Source: Metellina segmentata
Taxonomy: Eukaryota > Arthropoda > Arachnida > Araneae > Tetragnathidae
Length of the DNA stretch: 64,000 nt
Reading direction: 5' to 3'
Assembly: GCA_947359465.1 (NCBI GenBank)
Contig: OX375873.1
Coordinates: 43,682,437 to 43,746,436 of the forward strand
The notes beneath the pieces are model-generated. The model was not told the origin of the DNA. It did not search any database and worked only from the letters and a program-made list of their open reading frames with translations. Positions within the stretch are counted from its first letter, which is position 1, and the number at the start of each line of letters is the position of its first letter. Below, piece after piece: positions 11,910 through 23,330 of this stretch. A program made the position numbers and the translations under genes.

Positions 11910-12500
11910 AAGTGTAACCCACTACTGCTTTCGGAAGCAGCTATGCGAACTGAAAAATACGAAATTTGTGTCACCAACTTTTGATTGCATCGAATTTATT
12001 TATGAACCAATTTTAAAAATAATTGTACCGTAAGAAAGAGTATATTCTGAGGTATACTGCAATATTTTTAAAATTAAAAATTAACAGTAATACTATACAG
12101 ATATGACCATTTTAGTTTTGTATCGGAAGTTACGATCTGAAAGTTCCGAAAATTGTATGACCCACTTTTATTTGCATCGATTTTATTTATTAACCAATTT
12201 GAAAAATAATTGTACCATAAGAAAGAGTGTAATGTAATGTATTCAGTGATGTTTTCAAATTTAAAAAATAATGGCTTTTGCCGTAGACAAAACGGTTTTA
12301 ACAATAAGTAGCGAAAATATCCAAAGATTCCGAATTTTGTATGACGAACTTTTGATCGCATCCAATTTAATTATTAACCGATTTCAAAAATAATAGTACC
12401 GTAAGAAAGAGTATATTCTGAGGTATACTGCTATATTTTAAAAATTAAAAACTAATAGTAATTAGATATAGATACGGCAGTTTTAAAAAAAAGTAACAAA
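11910..12500. repeat. Tandem repeat, about 185-bp unit, nearly three diverged copies
   Basis: Anchors GATTGCATCGAATTT (11983), TTTGCATCGATTTT (12171) and GATCGCATCCAATTT (12354) recur at spacings of 187 and 184 bp. Each is followed by AATA(A/G)T(T/A)GTACC(G/A)TAAGAAAGAGT. The units differ by many substitutions, so this is an old array inside the Helitron-like element. Confidence 0.75.
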
Positions 12501-12851
12501 AATGTCCCGATTTTTCCCGAATTTCAAAAAAATATTATCAAGAACCACATTTAAATTTCAAAAAAAACTCGACGAGCTGCAAAAATTTACGTTGAGAGGT
12601 ACTCTTAAAAAAAAACTCACGACTAAAGACTGAAATTTTGAATGTGTTTTGCTCACTCGCGGAAGAAATTTCACTTCTTCAACTTTAACACTTAATAAAA
12701 CCTAAACTAATAGCTGCATCGGAAAAAAATCTTAATAATTATCCAGGGAATACGATGAAGAACAAAGCATGTTAATTTCATATTTTTCCGATCAGTACTT
12801 TCTCGGGAAACCGTCTAAGAATGGAGCTAAACAACAAAAATTTCAATTCTT

Positions 12852-12875
12852 CGGCGGCGGCGGCGGCGGCGGCGG
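12852..12875. repeat. (CGG)8 microsatellite
   Basis: Eight uninterrupted CGG triplets lie 24 bp inside the inferred Helitron 5' end in an otherwise AT-rich setting. Confidence 0.95.
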
Positions 12876-14374
12876 TAACTTTTTTTTAATATAGAGAGAT
12901 TTCGTGACAGTTTATTCTTTAGAACGCCACATATTTGCTCGAGCGGTGATATTTTTTTAAAAAAGTAATAGTTATGGTGTGGTTGGTTTTAAAGTTAATA
13001 TGAATTCCATTTGGTTATATATTATTCTGGATTCAAGCAAATATCGTGATATGCTGTAGCTCATTCTTTTAATTCAACTCTGTAGATTCTGGTGTATAGT
13101 TACAGGTGCATATTTCATTATATTTGTTCTATTCCATACTGTTGAAAAAATCCCTGTAAAAAAAATTCTAATTTTAAAAATCTTGTTTTTTTTTTTTTTT
13201 TTAATTGTACTATTTTTTTACTATTTTAGCGAGAAATATCCATGGTAAACGGTGACAATTATATCGTTGAAAAATTAGGAATTTGGAAAGAAATTTATAA
13301 ATAATCAGGTCTCAACTAAGCGTAGCTGATCGAGGTAAAAAAATTGAAAGGAAAATACATTGCTTAGCTATATTATGATAAAACATACAATAAAAATTTA
13401 CAATTAATGTGAGGTAATGCTTAGTAGATATTTCGACTCATCCGAAGCTTCATGCATAAGTAATGAGTGAAGGCTAGACTAAACTTTCCACATTTCTCTT
13501 TTCATAAATCAAGCGATTAGGTTTAGTTTGGTTTACCACTTTATGCTCTTTTTTGCTACTCGAGGACCAATATGACCGCAAGTGATCAGATACCTTAATC
13601 TCTACAATAGCTTTTTTTTATTAATACAGATAAAATAAAATCGTATCAAATACAGAGAAAATGTAATTACATCTAATGCAGAGAAAATATAATCTTTTTA
13701 TGAATAAACGGTTCTTCTATAGTTTTGTTTCATAAATTAAATTCATACTAAAAACTCTAATTCGATAGATCCAAGACACGTAATTATAATTTGTGTAAAC
13801 CATATTTTCACAAAATACCTTGAATTTTATTATTTTATAAAATATTTTTACACCTCATTTTCTATTGAGTAGTCAAAAAATATTTAAACTTTTACACTTA
13901 TTGTTGGCTTATGACGCTTTATATTTGATTTATCGGTTCCCGTTCTTCGATATTTTTCTACGCTGAAAATTTTTTTACAAGAAGTACTAAGAATTTATCT
14001 TCTCAGCAGTATATAGACCCACAGATCGATTTAGGTTTATTCAATAGTTTTTTTTCAGTCTGATCGTTAGGGGGAGAGTGACTTGCCTCCCCACAACTTA
14101 TCTCCAATTGAGATAGGAAGAGCTTCAAAATCTATTAATTCCGTTTACTCTCCTGAAAGAAACCGACGCTTGCACCCAATAACATTACTGGAGATTCAGC
14201 GCATGATAATGGATTGCTCTCCTGCAGGAGCTATCGATTTTAATTTTTTTAAATGGGTTCCTTGAATGTGCAAAATTTTTTTTTTCATATCTCTCTTTAT
14301 CGCCATTTAGAAGCATTTTATGTATGCTTATAAGCACATAGCTCGGATACAAAAATTTTCCTGGAATACGTAAA

Positions 14375-14480
14375 ACTAGGGGCTCTGCCCCATTCTTGAT
14401 CCTGGTCGCCGCTGAAGATGGCTTAGCAATGTTCATTGGTTCGCTGAGGAATCCAAGCTCATTCCGTTCGCTTGTAATGC
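14375..14480 (-). mobile_element. Degenerate Helitron-like 3' end fragment
   Basis: ACTAGGGGC-tct-GCCCC on the plus strand is, reversed, a GC hairpin running into CTAGT followed by T. Downstream GGTCGCCG and GGTTCGCTGAGGAATCC resemble decayed versions of the hairpin array at 11347-11640. The other end was not recognised. Confidence 0.45.
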
Positions 14481-16100
14481 GCCCCAGCATAAGAAAAGTT
14501 GACAAATATTTTGTTAAATGGAAAGTTCATTTCTGAAAAGTAATTTAAGGTATAAAAAGAAATATAATTGCATATTTAGGTTAGTTGGTATCTGGTTTTA
14601 TGGAGGAATGGCCATATTTGGGCAAGCTGTGTGAAATAAAAGACAAAGTAAATAGACATACACACGCAAAAAAGTTTTATTGACATAAAGAGAGGAATAC
14701 ACCAAGGGTGGAATCGAAAGAATACAACTCGTAGGTTGCCAGCACATTAGGCAAACCTGCCGGGACACTGCTAGTGATGCCTCGTGTGCCCAAAGTTGTC
14801 CGAGACAAAATGTACAGATTAAATGTTCATAAAAGCACTCTTCATACCATAGTAAAGAACAGGGACACTATATTGTAAGCTGCAATAAGCTGTCAAAATG
14901 CTGGATGGTGTTTAAGTTTTAAATTTTTTCACGCTATCGTTAATACTTTATTTGATACTGTTATTCATAAGGCTAATTTCTGAGGGCGACAGAATGTGGA
15001 ATTGCAAAAATTTATAAGGTGGTAAAATCGCTATTCCCCTTACCCCTTGCCCCCCCCCACCAAAAAAAAAATTATGAGGAATGTTCGATAGAACGACCAT
15101 TTGATTGAACGTCCCTGGAGCGAATGTCCCTCTCCGAGGCGTTATTACGCGAGTCCACTGAATTATATTTAGTAACTTTTTATCCGAGCTGTGAAGTCCG
15201 TTTAGAATACCTATGTTAAGACTCGCGCACATTGAGTAACTTATTTGTTACGCAGCAACAACGTAACTTTCGGATTGAGCTTCTTTAATCCCCTGTTCAC
15301 TTATCCGGCTATTGCAATTTCTACGGCATCCCGCTTTCGTGATTTTCCTTGAGAAAAGTAAATATGATTCCTCTTGTAATTCACCCTGACACTCCTAGGA
15401 GCTCCTTTCAAGTCTTCCCAGGATTTAGAGCCACTTACGACCGTTTTCCTCATACTCAAGAACGTCTTGATCTATTTGTCAAGATGGAGCGAAGCTTTAA
15501 AAAAAAATCCTGGGATGATTTGAAGAGATCTAGGTGCAGCCCGTTTGTAGAGGAAATAACCTGACCTCTAAAACTGTTTTCGTTCATGTGGTAATTACAG
15601 CTATCTGAATATTTAACTTCGATATTTTAAGTGCCATTGACTAAAACGAAGTAAAACTGAAATGAATTGTGTATTAGAAATGTATTGTTCTCATATTTGT
15701 ATCCTTATTAAATCATTTAAAAATTTATACGCAATGCACATTGCAAAATTCGTGCCTCCATGAAAATAATAACAAATCTAAAGGTGGAGACTTTTTCAGT
15801 TTATTAAACAATCCTGTAAAACTTGAACCACAGAAATCAAAACACATGATAGAAATGAAATTTACTCAAAGATTTTAAGTTTTCGTTAAACTGTCGTGTC
15901 AAATTAATTTTTTTAAGTTGTTATCCTCTTCTTGAGAAGGTGCAGAATAGGCTTCATACTTGCATTATCTTTATCTATATAAATAATCTATATAAATAAG
16001 AATGGAGTGTTTGTTTGTACATTCAATATTTTCGACCCATTTCAAGTTTTCTATCCGTTTTGGACCCTTCTGATGCCGAATCCGCCTTTTTTTCATTTGG

Positions 16101-16144
16101 TGTCTGTCTGTCCGTCTGTCTGTCCGTCTGTCTGTCTGTCTGTA
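16101..16144. repeat. (TCTG/TCCG)n microsatellite
   Basis: Eleven consecutive TCTG-like tetramers, three of them TCCG variants, lie near the 5' end of the Helitron-like element. Confidence 0.95.
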
Positions 16145-17010
16145 TGTTGTGCCCTATACACGTCCACGCGGTTTAGGTTTTTTCATGAAAATTTGCATAC
16201 AGTGAGTACTTATCTTCATTTAGTGAGTGGTATTGGTTGCGAAAGTCTGTCTGTCCGTCTTTATGTTCTATGCTCGATTTTGTGTTTGTGTGTTTGTGTA
16301 GACATCACATGAATTGTATTCCAGATATTTGATTGCATTGTATTTTATTTTATACATTATCTATTAGTTTAGTGAACGCAATATTAAACATTTCTTTATT
16401 GTTATATTTAGTTGAGTTTCATGCTAAAACACCTGAGTAAGTATACTTTAAACAACCATAATTTGGTAGTTTTGGAAAAATTGGAATGTCTATTGAATAT
16501 TACGATTACTTCGATTGCTTTACCAGTACTGCTGAAAAAGTAATTATTCTTCAAAAAAAATTTTTTTTTTTATGGAATTTCATCTCTGATATTTCATTTA
16601 TTTCGAGTCTTATTTTTATTCTTTGCGCAATGAAAACGATTTCCGAATATTTGGGACAGACGATATTTTTCAATGAAATGAGAATGAACAAGATCGCGCG
16701 AGCAGTGATATTTTTTCTGGTTCTTTCGCTCTGAATTAATTTCACATTTCTAAATTTTGTACACTTTTAGTTGTAAGTTGTGGCAACTGTGCGAGATCAA
16801 GAGATAAAATTGAATCACAAATTAATATCTTTAGAACAATTTTTTGCGACATCTTTTATTTTGTTTTACTTCGCTGTTTCCAGTTTTAAATATTTATTAT
16901 TTTAATAAATGTGTTTTCCTTCTCATCACACGCAACAGCACCACAAAGTATTAGACTTAAAAATGTTAGGTAAGTCAGTATAAATTTTCAGTAAATTTTA
17001 AGTGTAGTTA

Positions 17011-17198
17011 TGCCATTATTGAAAGAATAATGCCGTTATTTAAAGAATAATGCCGTTATTGAAAGAATCATTCCGTTATTTAAAGAATAATGCCGTTATT
17101 TAAAGAATAATGCCGTTATTTAAAGAATAATGCCGTTATTTTAAAGAATAATGTAGTTGTCGTTATTTAAAGAATAATGCCGTTATTGAAAGAATAAT
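17011..17198. repeat. 20-bp minisatellite, about nine copies
   Basis: The unit TGCCGTTATTTAAAGAATAA is repeated about nine times with small variants (GAAAG for TAAAG, TTCCG for TGCCG) and one irregular spacer near 17150. Copies abut directly, so this is a tandem array and not spaced repeats. It lies inside the Helitron-like element at 15987-17707, close to its 3' end. Confidence 0.92.
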
Positions 17199-18029
17199 AA
17201 TGTTTATTAATCCAAACTGGAACTTTTTCCAAAATTAAAAAATTTGTTGTAATAATGACAGGAGAAGATTGCAAAATTTCACAATGTCGCATACCGGAGG
17301 CAAGAATGCCACAAGTAAAAAAATATTGTTTTGTTGACTATGAGCGCGAGAGCACTCGCCGTAAATCGTAATTTTAATTAATTGAGTTGAACATGAAAAG
17401 AACTTAAGAAAGGGAATTCCAAATCTTCCTATAAATCGTCTTTTATAGTAGTAACCTTAGTATCACCTTTCGTCATTTTGTAGCTTTGTCATACAGCAAT
17501 TGTAAGATGTATGTGAAATGTATTACATGAATGGATATGCATGTGTAGGATTTGTGTCCAAAGTAAGTTGTAGAAAATATAAAGATGGCGAAAGATGTTA
17601 AAATAAATTTTTATTCTACAAAAAACGTAAGTCATTGTATAATTTGATTATCTCTTCAATCTAGAGTAAACCAATTCAAACCGAGTAAGGTCGGGTATTT
17701 TGCTAGTTGTTAATAAATAGTTTCTTATTTATAAATATATTTATAGAAAAAATATATTGGTGACATGCTACTTCAGGTCACGATATTCAAAATCACAAAA
17801 CGCAGATACTGTTTGACTATACTTTTACAAAAGCACTACCACACACTAAGTTGTAGATTAATGTTCCCTTATGTAGTAATTCCCTTCAAGTGCCATCGAT
17901 ACACCACCAGTGTATCTCAGAGACGGGGAAGCCCATACCATGGGGAACAATAGAGACAGATGTGAGAGGCCCGGATGGAAGCTCTGTGAATGAAGGAAAT
18001 CTGCTTACCTGGCGGGATCAAAATGTCTC

Positions 18030-18110
18030 AAAGAGCATTTAATTTGTAACGCGTGGCGTTTCGCCGACTTTACATCGTCAGCTTACAAGTAAAATACTAA
18101 ATTAAAAAAC
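18030..18110. repeat. Possible retroelement remnant
   Basis: AACGCGTGGCGTTTCGCCGA followed by CATCGTCAGCTTACAAG resembles the inverted GGCGTTTCGCC/ATCGTCAGCTT motif found at the ends of some Penelope-like and other retroelements. Nothing else of such an element is recognisable here. Confidence 0.25.
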
Positions 18111-19532
18111 AATTATGAAAAAAAGGGGGGAAATTCGACTTGCTGTGATAAGCACATTCTTAAGTGGAGTGTATCTCAATAAATATCTAGGCTTCATGTA
18201 AAATAAAACTGTCTTAATGGACTTCACCAGCCAATATTATACGTCGAAGTAAAAAACTGTCAAGTCTTACATTTATACGCCTCTAACGAAGAGACCGTTC
18301 CTTTCCGTTTACAATAACTCTGTTTCCCTTTTTGTTCTCAACGTTGGTTGCCATTTTTACAATTTTTAATGATGTTTTATTTGATACAATTCGTCAAAAA
18401 ATTTGAGAAATAGTATATTAACTAGATGCTACTTATTCAAATGTAATTTTCAAACAAAGGTAAGATTTAAGTTTAGTAAAAGATACCGTGCACCAAAAAG
18501 TGTGAAAAAAATTGATTTAGAGTTTTTGTAAGAGGCTCAGAGCAAAATGTTTTTCCCGATACCTTCAATGTTCTTGCCTTGCTGTATGCCATAGTGCACT
18601 TTAGTATTTTATATCCAAACGATAAGAATAATTCCTCATAAAATTATTATTCTGCTGCTAATTAGTCACTTGTTCGGTTTATGATGCTTGATTTATTCTT
18701 TTTAATTCCAATTATTGATGGTTTTCCCACTTAATATTGAGAGGCTTAGTCTCCACCTATTCTACTGTCATTTCAAGGTAACTTCAAACAGTCAGTAGAG
18801 ATGTAATCTTGGGAGGCTAATTGAACTCTATCTCAAAACAATGGCTCTGGCATCGTAATAGCTTCTATACTTTGCATTGAAAGAAGTCTGTGTTACTGAT
18901 GTGGTTTGATTTCACGGATGAATGGCAGAAGCTGTGTCACGCTAACCCCGTCTCGCTCTCTTAATCTAGATTACACGCTCTTTGAACCTTCCGTAGATTT
19001 CCATGCTAATTTTAAATATATGCACGCTCATTAATTTATCCCCTGAGAAGAGACAAATAAAAATTGGATTAATGCTTACAAGCCGTTCCTGAGGTGTTAG
19101 CTTCTTACGTGGATACCTCTGCAAGTTGCTTAGGCCTTTAAGGCTATTTGATTTTCTGAAAGAACTTCCTCAAGCATGTATTTGGGAAATAATCTCGGAT
19201 GGCACAAACTTCTTTCTCCAAGTTACGTTTCTATGAATATTTCACTGAACTCTATTGACAAATTCTGACTTATATTGTCCTATGTCATTTACGAAACTTC
19301 GATTTTCTCTGATATGATTAGCTTTAGTATGTATCGTGGACAGCTTTTGAATTCCAAAATTGTTAGGATAATTTTTGAGACACATTCTTAGACTTCATGT
19401 TCTAGAGACATTTAGACACTCGTGAATACAGTCGTATCCCTCAAGAGTGCTTTTTGAATATTCCAATCTATATATTTCAAGAACAAATATTCAGATTTAC
19501 AAGTATCTTTTATTAAAATGGCTACCTTTGAG

Positions 19533-19605
19533 ATTGATACCGGACTGTCGCCAATAGCCTCGTTGCCACCAGTGTGGTGTTTATTCACAACTATCTACAT
19601 AATAA
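19533..19605 (+). repeat. SINE family A 3' fragment
   Basis: GATACCGGACTGTCGCCAATAGCC and the following CCAGTGTGG match the 3' body of the complete copies at 49213 and 56285 (GATCCCGGACTATCG and CCAGTACGA there). Confidence 0.6.
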
Positions 19606-20429
19606 AATCATAAAAAGAACCCACGATGAACGAATAAGTATAAAACTAATACTATCGGAAAACTTATGCCTAAATTTGGAGACATATTGTGCATGTATCG
19701 GGAATCAACTCCATTTTTTTCTGATTCTTCACAAGCGTAACGTCTAGCGCAACACTCAAGAACGGTCTAGAATGCATGTAATCCGTACATGAATTCTTTG
19801 TACAATCCATTTGTAATGGACGAGAGTTGACTTTCCTCCAATATCAAGCATTTTTATGACTGAAGCAAGTAAATCCTAACCAAGTAAATAATCTGATAAT
19901 TTTATAATAGTGATTCTTTATCTTCGATCTAAAAGATTCTTTTGAAATTTAAGTATAAAAAAATCTTTAATCTTTACATAGCAAAAATTGTGATTTAAGT
20001 TCAATTGAAATATAGTAGGGAACATGACAATGATAACTATGATTTGAAGTTAGACACAAAGAAGAAGGAAGAATTGGGCATAATAGTAACGATTTGCTAA
20101 GAATATAAGATGTTTATGCCCAGTAGCATTTTATTTATACCATTCCTTATTTTCCAAAATAAAAGATTTTACGAACTTGCAAGTTCCAAAACTGTTCCAA
20201 ACGACATATTGTGGGGAGCTTTAGAGGATCTGTTTTCTAAAACAAACTTTTATTGTCTGCATTTGCTTAAGAAAATCATTCAAAACCTATCCACACAATA
20301 TTTCTTTTAGCTATATTTTAAGTAATCCAATGGTTGAGGGGACAACAGTTGCATGACACTTTTCATATTTCTTACCACAAATAAATTGTCATATTTCACT
20401 TCTCCCTGTGTATGTATTTGTTTCTTCTG

Positions 20430-20525
20430 GGTCAGTAAAGCTTCCCTTGTGTATATGACCACTTACTTGACGTTGTTCTGTGCAGCTTGACCGAATATGG
20501 ACCTTAAGCTATAAAATCCCACAAG
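20430..20525 (+). repeat. SINE family B tail
   Basis: GGGTCAGTAAAGCTTCCCTTGTGT, GACCACTTACTTGACGTTGT and CATAAAATCCCACAAG-like words follow the same order as in the copies at 31800 and 49635. Confidence 0.6.
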
Positions 20526-21177
20526 CCATTAGTGTGGAATCGTTATAAAGTAAACCATAAAACTTTCAAACATTTCTTTAAAAGTATGCAGTGTGTCTGG
20601 TTACGTGAATCATACAGCTAAGGTAATCTCTCCACCAGCAAGTAGTATCTCTCTTTAGCAGGTAAAAATCCCTGATCCATAGTACCTGTCCATCTTCCTA
20701 TTGTGCATCTGCAACCATACCTGTTTTTACTTTCCACCTGTTGCTGGGGTTAAAAAATCCGGCCTCCGATGAGGATGAAGAAGCAGTGCACAACAGTCCC
20801 GACAGACAGACGGAAGCACAAATAAAAGCAGAAGTCACCGTTGAAAATGACGATCCGCATACGAATGTGTCACGAAGCACGAAAATCGTGGTTCGTATGA
20901 TGTTCCTGATATTTAATACACCCGTTCGGTGGTGTTTTTATAGATTGGATGGTGGGGGGACGCTCTTCCTTTAGTGCGCTGAAAGAAGGGGCTCGCAATA
21001 AAGGGCTCTTCGAACTGTGGTGCTTTTAGAGCCGGAAAATGCTTTGTTGTACCCAGCGTGTGAAAGGAAGAAGATAAGGACGCCACGAGCGGAAGTATGA
21101 TCGGGGATCACTCACAAAATAACATTGATGATGCAGGAATATAGATGCTGTAGATTTCTCTTGATCAACACTGTTCA

Positions 21178-21320
21178 GGGGGCGAAGCTACGCTTTGAGG
21201 GACATGAGGCTGAATCTGTCCTCTGTCCGAAAGAAAACTTGAATGTTTAAAATTAAGATAAAAGTATGATCATTTAAATAATTAGCATAAAACATACTAA
21301 TCAGTGCCGCATTAATTTTT
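21178..21320 (+). repeat. Dispersed repeat copy, related to 46246-46380
   Basis: GGCGAAGCTACGCTTT, GGGACATGAGGC and GTTTAAAATTAAGATA occur here and, slightly changed, at 46246-46380 (GGCGAAACTAGACTTT, GGGACCTGAGGC, GTTTAAAATTAAGATA). The family is unknown. Confidence 0.55.
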
Positions 21321-21369
21321 GTTAGCAAATTAGTTTCACAATATTAATTCTAGATTGCAATTACAAAAG

Positions 21370-21750
21370 ATGGAATTTAGAAAACACGCCCCATTGCTTT
21401 GTGCTCTCCACACGTTTGTCTGTGAGGTGTAGGTAACGCCGGTTCGATTTCTGTATCTTATGTTACGTCATGCGTAATTGCAGCGCCACCTGTGCAGCAA
21501 TCGCTAGATAAAGGCCTTGCACACAGAGTGGAAGGAGAGAGTTTAGGTATTCAACTTCAGGAGTTGTGTTGAACATTGGAGATTGTGATAGACGTCTGAA
21601 TTGTACACAAATCGATACACAACCTCGCAGTTGTGAACTCGTTTGTGAATAAATCAAGTGATTTTACAATCACCTGGTCAGTGTTTTGATTTCTTAGTGA
21701 ATTGAAATTACACAGTGTGTATCTCTCGATTCTGTATCAGTAAAACGTAT
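21370..21750. repeat. SINE family B head interrupted by an LTR-like insertion
   Basis: The SINE-like head at about 21420-21458 (GTAACGCCGGTTCGATTTCTGTATC) stops, and a matching continuation (GATTCTGTATCAGTAAAACG) resumes at about 21730. The intervening about 270 bp contains a TATA-like AGATAAAGGCC and AATAAATCAAGTG near its end, in the order seen in retroviral-type LTRs. A solo LTR is possible, but the TG and CA ends with a clean duplication could not be fixed. Confidence 0.35.
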
Positions 21751-23214
21751 TATTACAAGTGCCTTAAGAAAAAATTGACTCTTTCAAGAGCAAGAATGGG
21801 AAATATATCTGGCAAGACAAAAATGTACTCAAAGTTATAAAACGTTTATTTCCCCGAAAGCTCTTACAAAACTTTTAATCAAAGGTTTCTGAAGTACCAC
21901 CCCTTCAGACATCGGCGCTCGGGGTTGCCCTCTAAATTTACCCTACACTCCCTACGCCTTCGATTTTGTTCTTTGATTGATTTAAATACAAGATGATAAA
22001 ACGATCAATATATTTTTTTCGTGCAAAAAGGTTTAAATTGATTGTGTTTATCATCATGTAAATTTGGTAAATGTTTTAAATCTAGGAATCATCGATAAAA
22101 AGCATTCCTTATTGAATATTAGACATGATTATATTTTGAGTTACCATATATTAAGCACGGGTAGAGCACATTTTGAGTTAACATTACATACAGGTAGAAC
22201 ATTTTGAGTTAACACCGCTATCCATTCCATTGCGAGTTTCCATCAGTAGCTAATTTACAGCTTCAGTTATGGCATGAACATTATCCATTGTATTAAGAGT
22301 AAGTTAGTTGTTTCACAAATTTTAAAGTTTTTAGAAATGAAAAGTATATGCAATTTCGTAGCACAATGCCGAATTTATTATAACTTTCTCTATGCCTCAA
22401 TTCATCAATTTATGAGTGCAAACCTGATTTAATTCTAATCTAGTGTGGGATTTTCCTACATTGGAGACCAAAATTTATTTTAGGCGGTAAATACCACAAC
22501 GACCTGTTCGCCGAGCATACTATTTTTCACATCGTTTTAATATAAAATAGCAGCAAGAAAGTGTAATTTATAATGAACCTTCTCGTGTTAATGTTTTTAA
22601 AAAACCTGATTTGCGACAAATTTGCATTATTTTTTAACTTTTATTCAGCGACAGCACGAATTTATTGGTATCCAATTCTATAGTAAAATAAAAATTACCG
22701 CGGTGAAAGAATGCAGTTGATCCGAAATCGCTCAACGTTATCCCAAGGCAGAGCAAAAACAGTCCCTCAGTTCACCGTGCAATATCCGCTCAGCACTGTT
22801 TGAAAAAATACTTTTATACGAACGCACCTTTTCCTCTTCATCCAGCGGAACATTTCGGAAGTATAGACAAAAAGTTCCGGAAAATGGCTTCAGTTTTTTT
22901 TATCCACCTGGCCGATGCTCTCTCTCCTCTGGAATGGGAGTGCTAAAGGAAGGCCATCATTCTTCTGTGTGTATTCTTTTTTTTTTATTTACTTATTCCT
23001 TAACACTTTTGACAAGTAGCGTTCCTGGCGTCCTGAACAAACCTGTCTCCGAAAAAGGAACCAGTGGGGAATGATTATGAAAGTAAGGGAGTTAGTTTCG
23101 ACTTTTAAAAGTCGCGAATGTTAATTTTATGGTATTAAAAATGAGCGTTCCCCCCCCCCCTCCCTCCTCCAATCTTTCACACCGTGACAATTTGTACAAA
23201 TGAGGCTTCGACTA

Positions 23215-23330
23215 ATTTAACCTACACCAGCCCCTATGTACACGTTTTTCGTTGGATCGAATTTCAAACTCGCAATCCTCCAGTTTATAATCCATGACTC
23301 TACGAACTGTGCTACCGCATCTTCGAATAT
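23215..23330 (-). repeat. SINE family A 5' fragment, minus orientation
   Basis: TGTACACGTTTTTCGTTGGATCGAA, AACTCGCAATCCTCCAG and CTACCGC are the reverse-complemented tRNA-like head of family A as seen intact near 58040-58125. Confidence 0.6.

Larger units (their letters stand above)
11346..12899 (-). mobile_element. Non-autonomous Helitron-like element with hairpin array
   Basis: Read on the minus strand, the 5' end is A before TCTCTCTATATTAAAA (position 12899) and the 3' end is a GC-rich hairpin GGGGGC-GGA-GCCCCC running into TAGT (position 11346). TC at the 5' end and hairpin plus CTAGT at the 3' end are Helitron hallmarks. The base after CTAGT is A rather than the expected T, so the exact boundary has some doubt. 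Inside are further perfect hairpins (11390-11475), a 185-bp repeat array (about 11910-12500), a second copy of the 11653-11800 segment at 12677-12830, and a (CGG)8 run beside the 5' end. There is no Rep/helicase frame. Confidence 0.6.
15987..17707 (+). mobile_element. Non-autonomous Helitron-like element carrying minisatellites
   Basis: The 5' end is A before TCTATATAAATAAGAATGG, with an upstream partial duplicate of the same words at 15974. The 3' end is ACCGAG-taagg-TCGGGT hairpin sequence followed by ATTTTGCTAGT and then T. A short hairpin about 10 bp before CTAGT, with insertion between A and T, is the classical Helitron 3' structure. The 1.7-kb interior contains a TCTG-rich microsatellite, a 20-bp minisatellite and a MITE half-copy near 17285. 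No Rep/helicase protein is present. Confidence 0.68.

Noticed and set aside
16486..16734. 82-codon hydrophobic open frame
   Set aside because: Hydrophobicity follows from T-rich sequence, and an equally long frame exists on the opposite strand. No Helitron protein motif is present.
17011..17198. CRISPR-like repetition
   Set aside because: The 20-bp units abut with no spacers and the context is eukaryotic, so it is a minisatellite.
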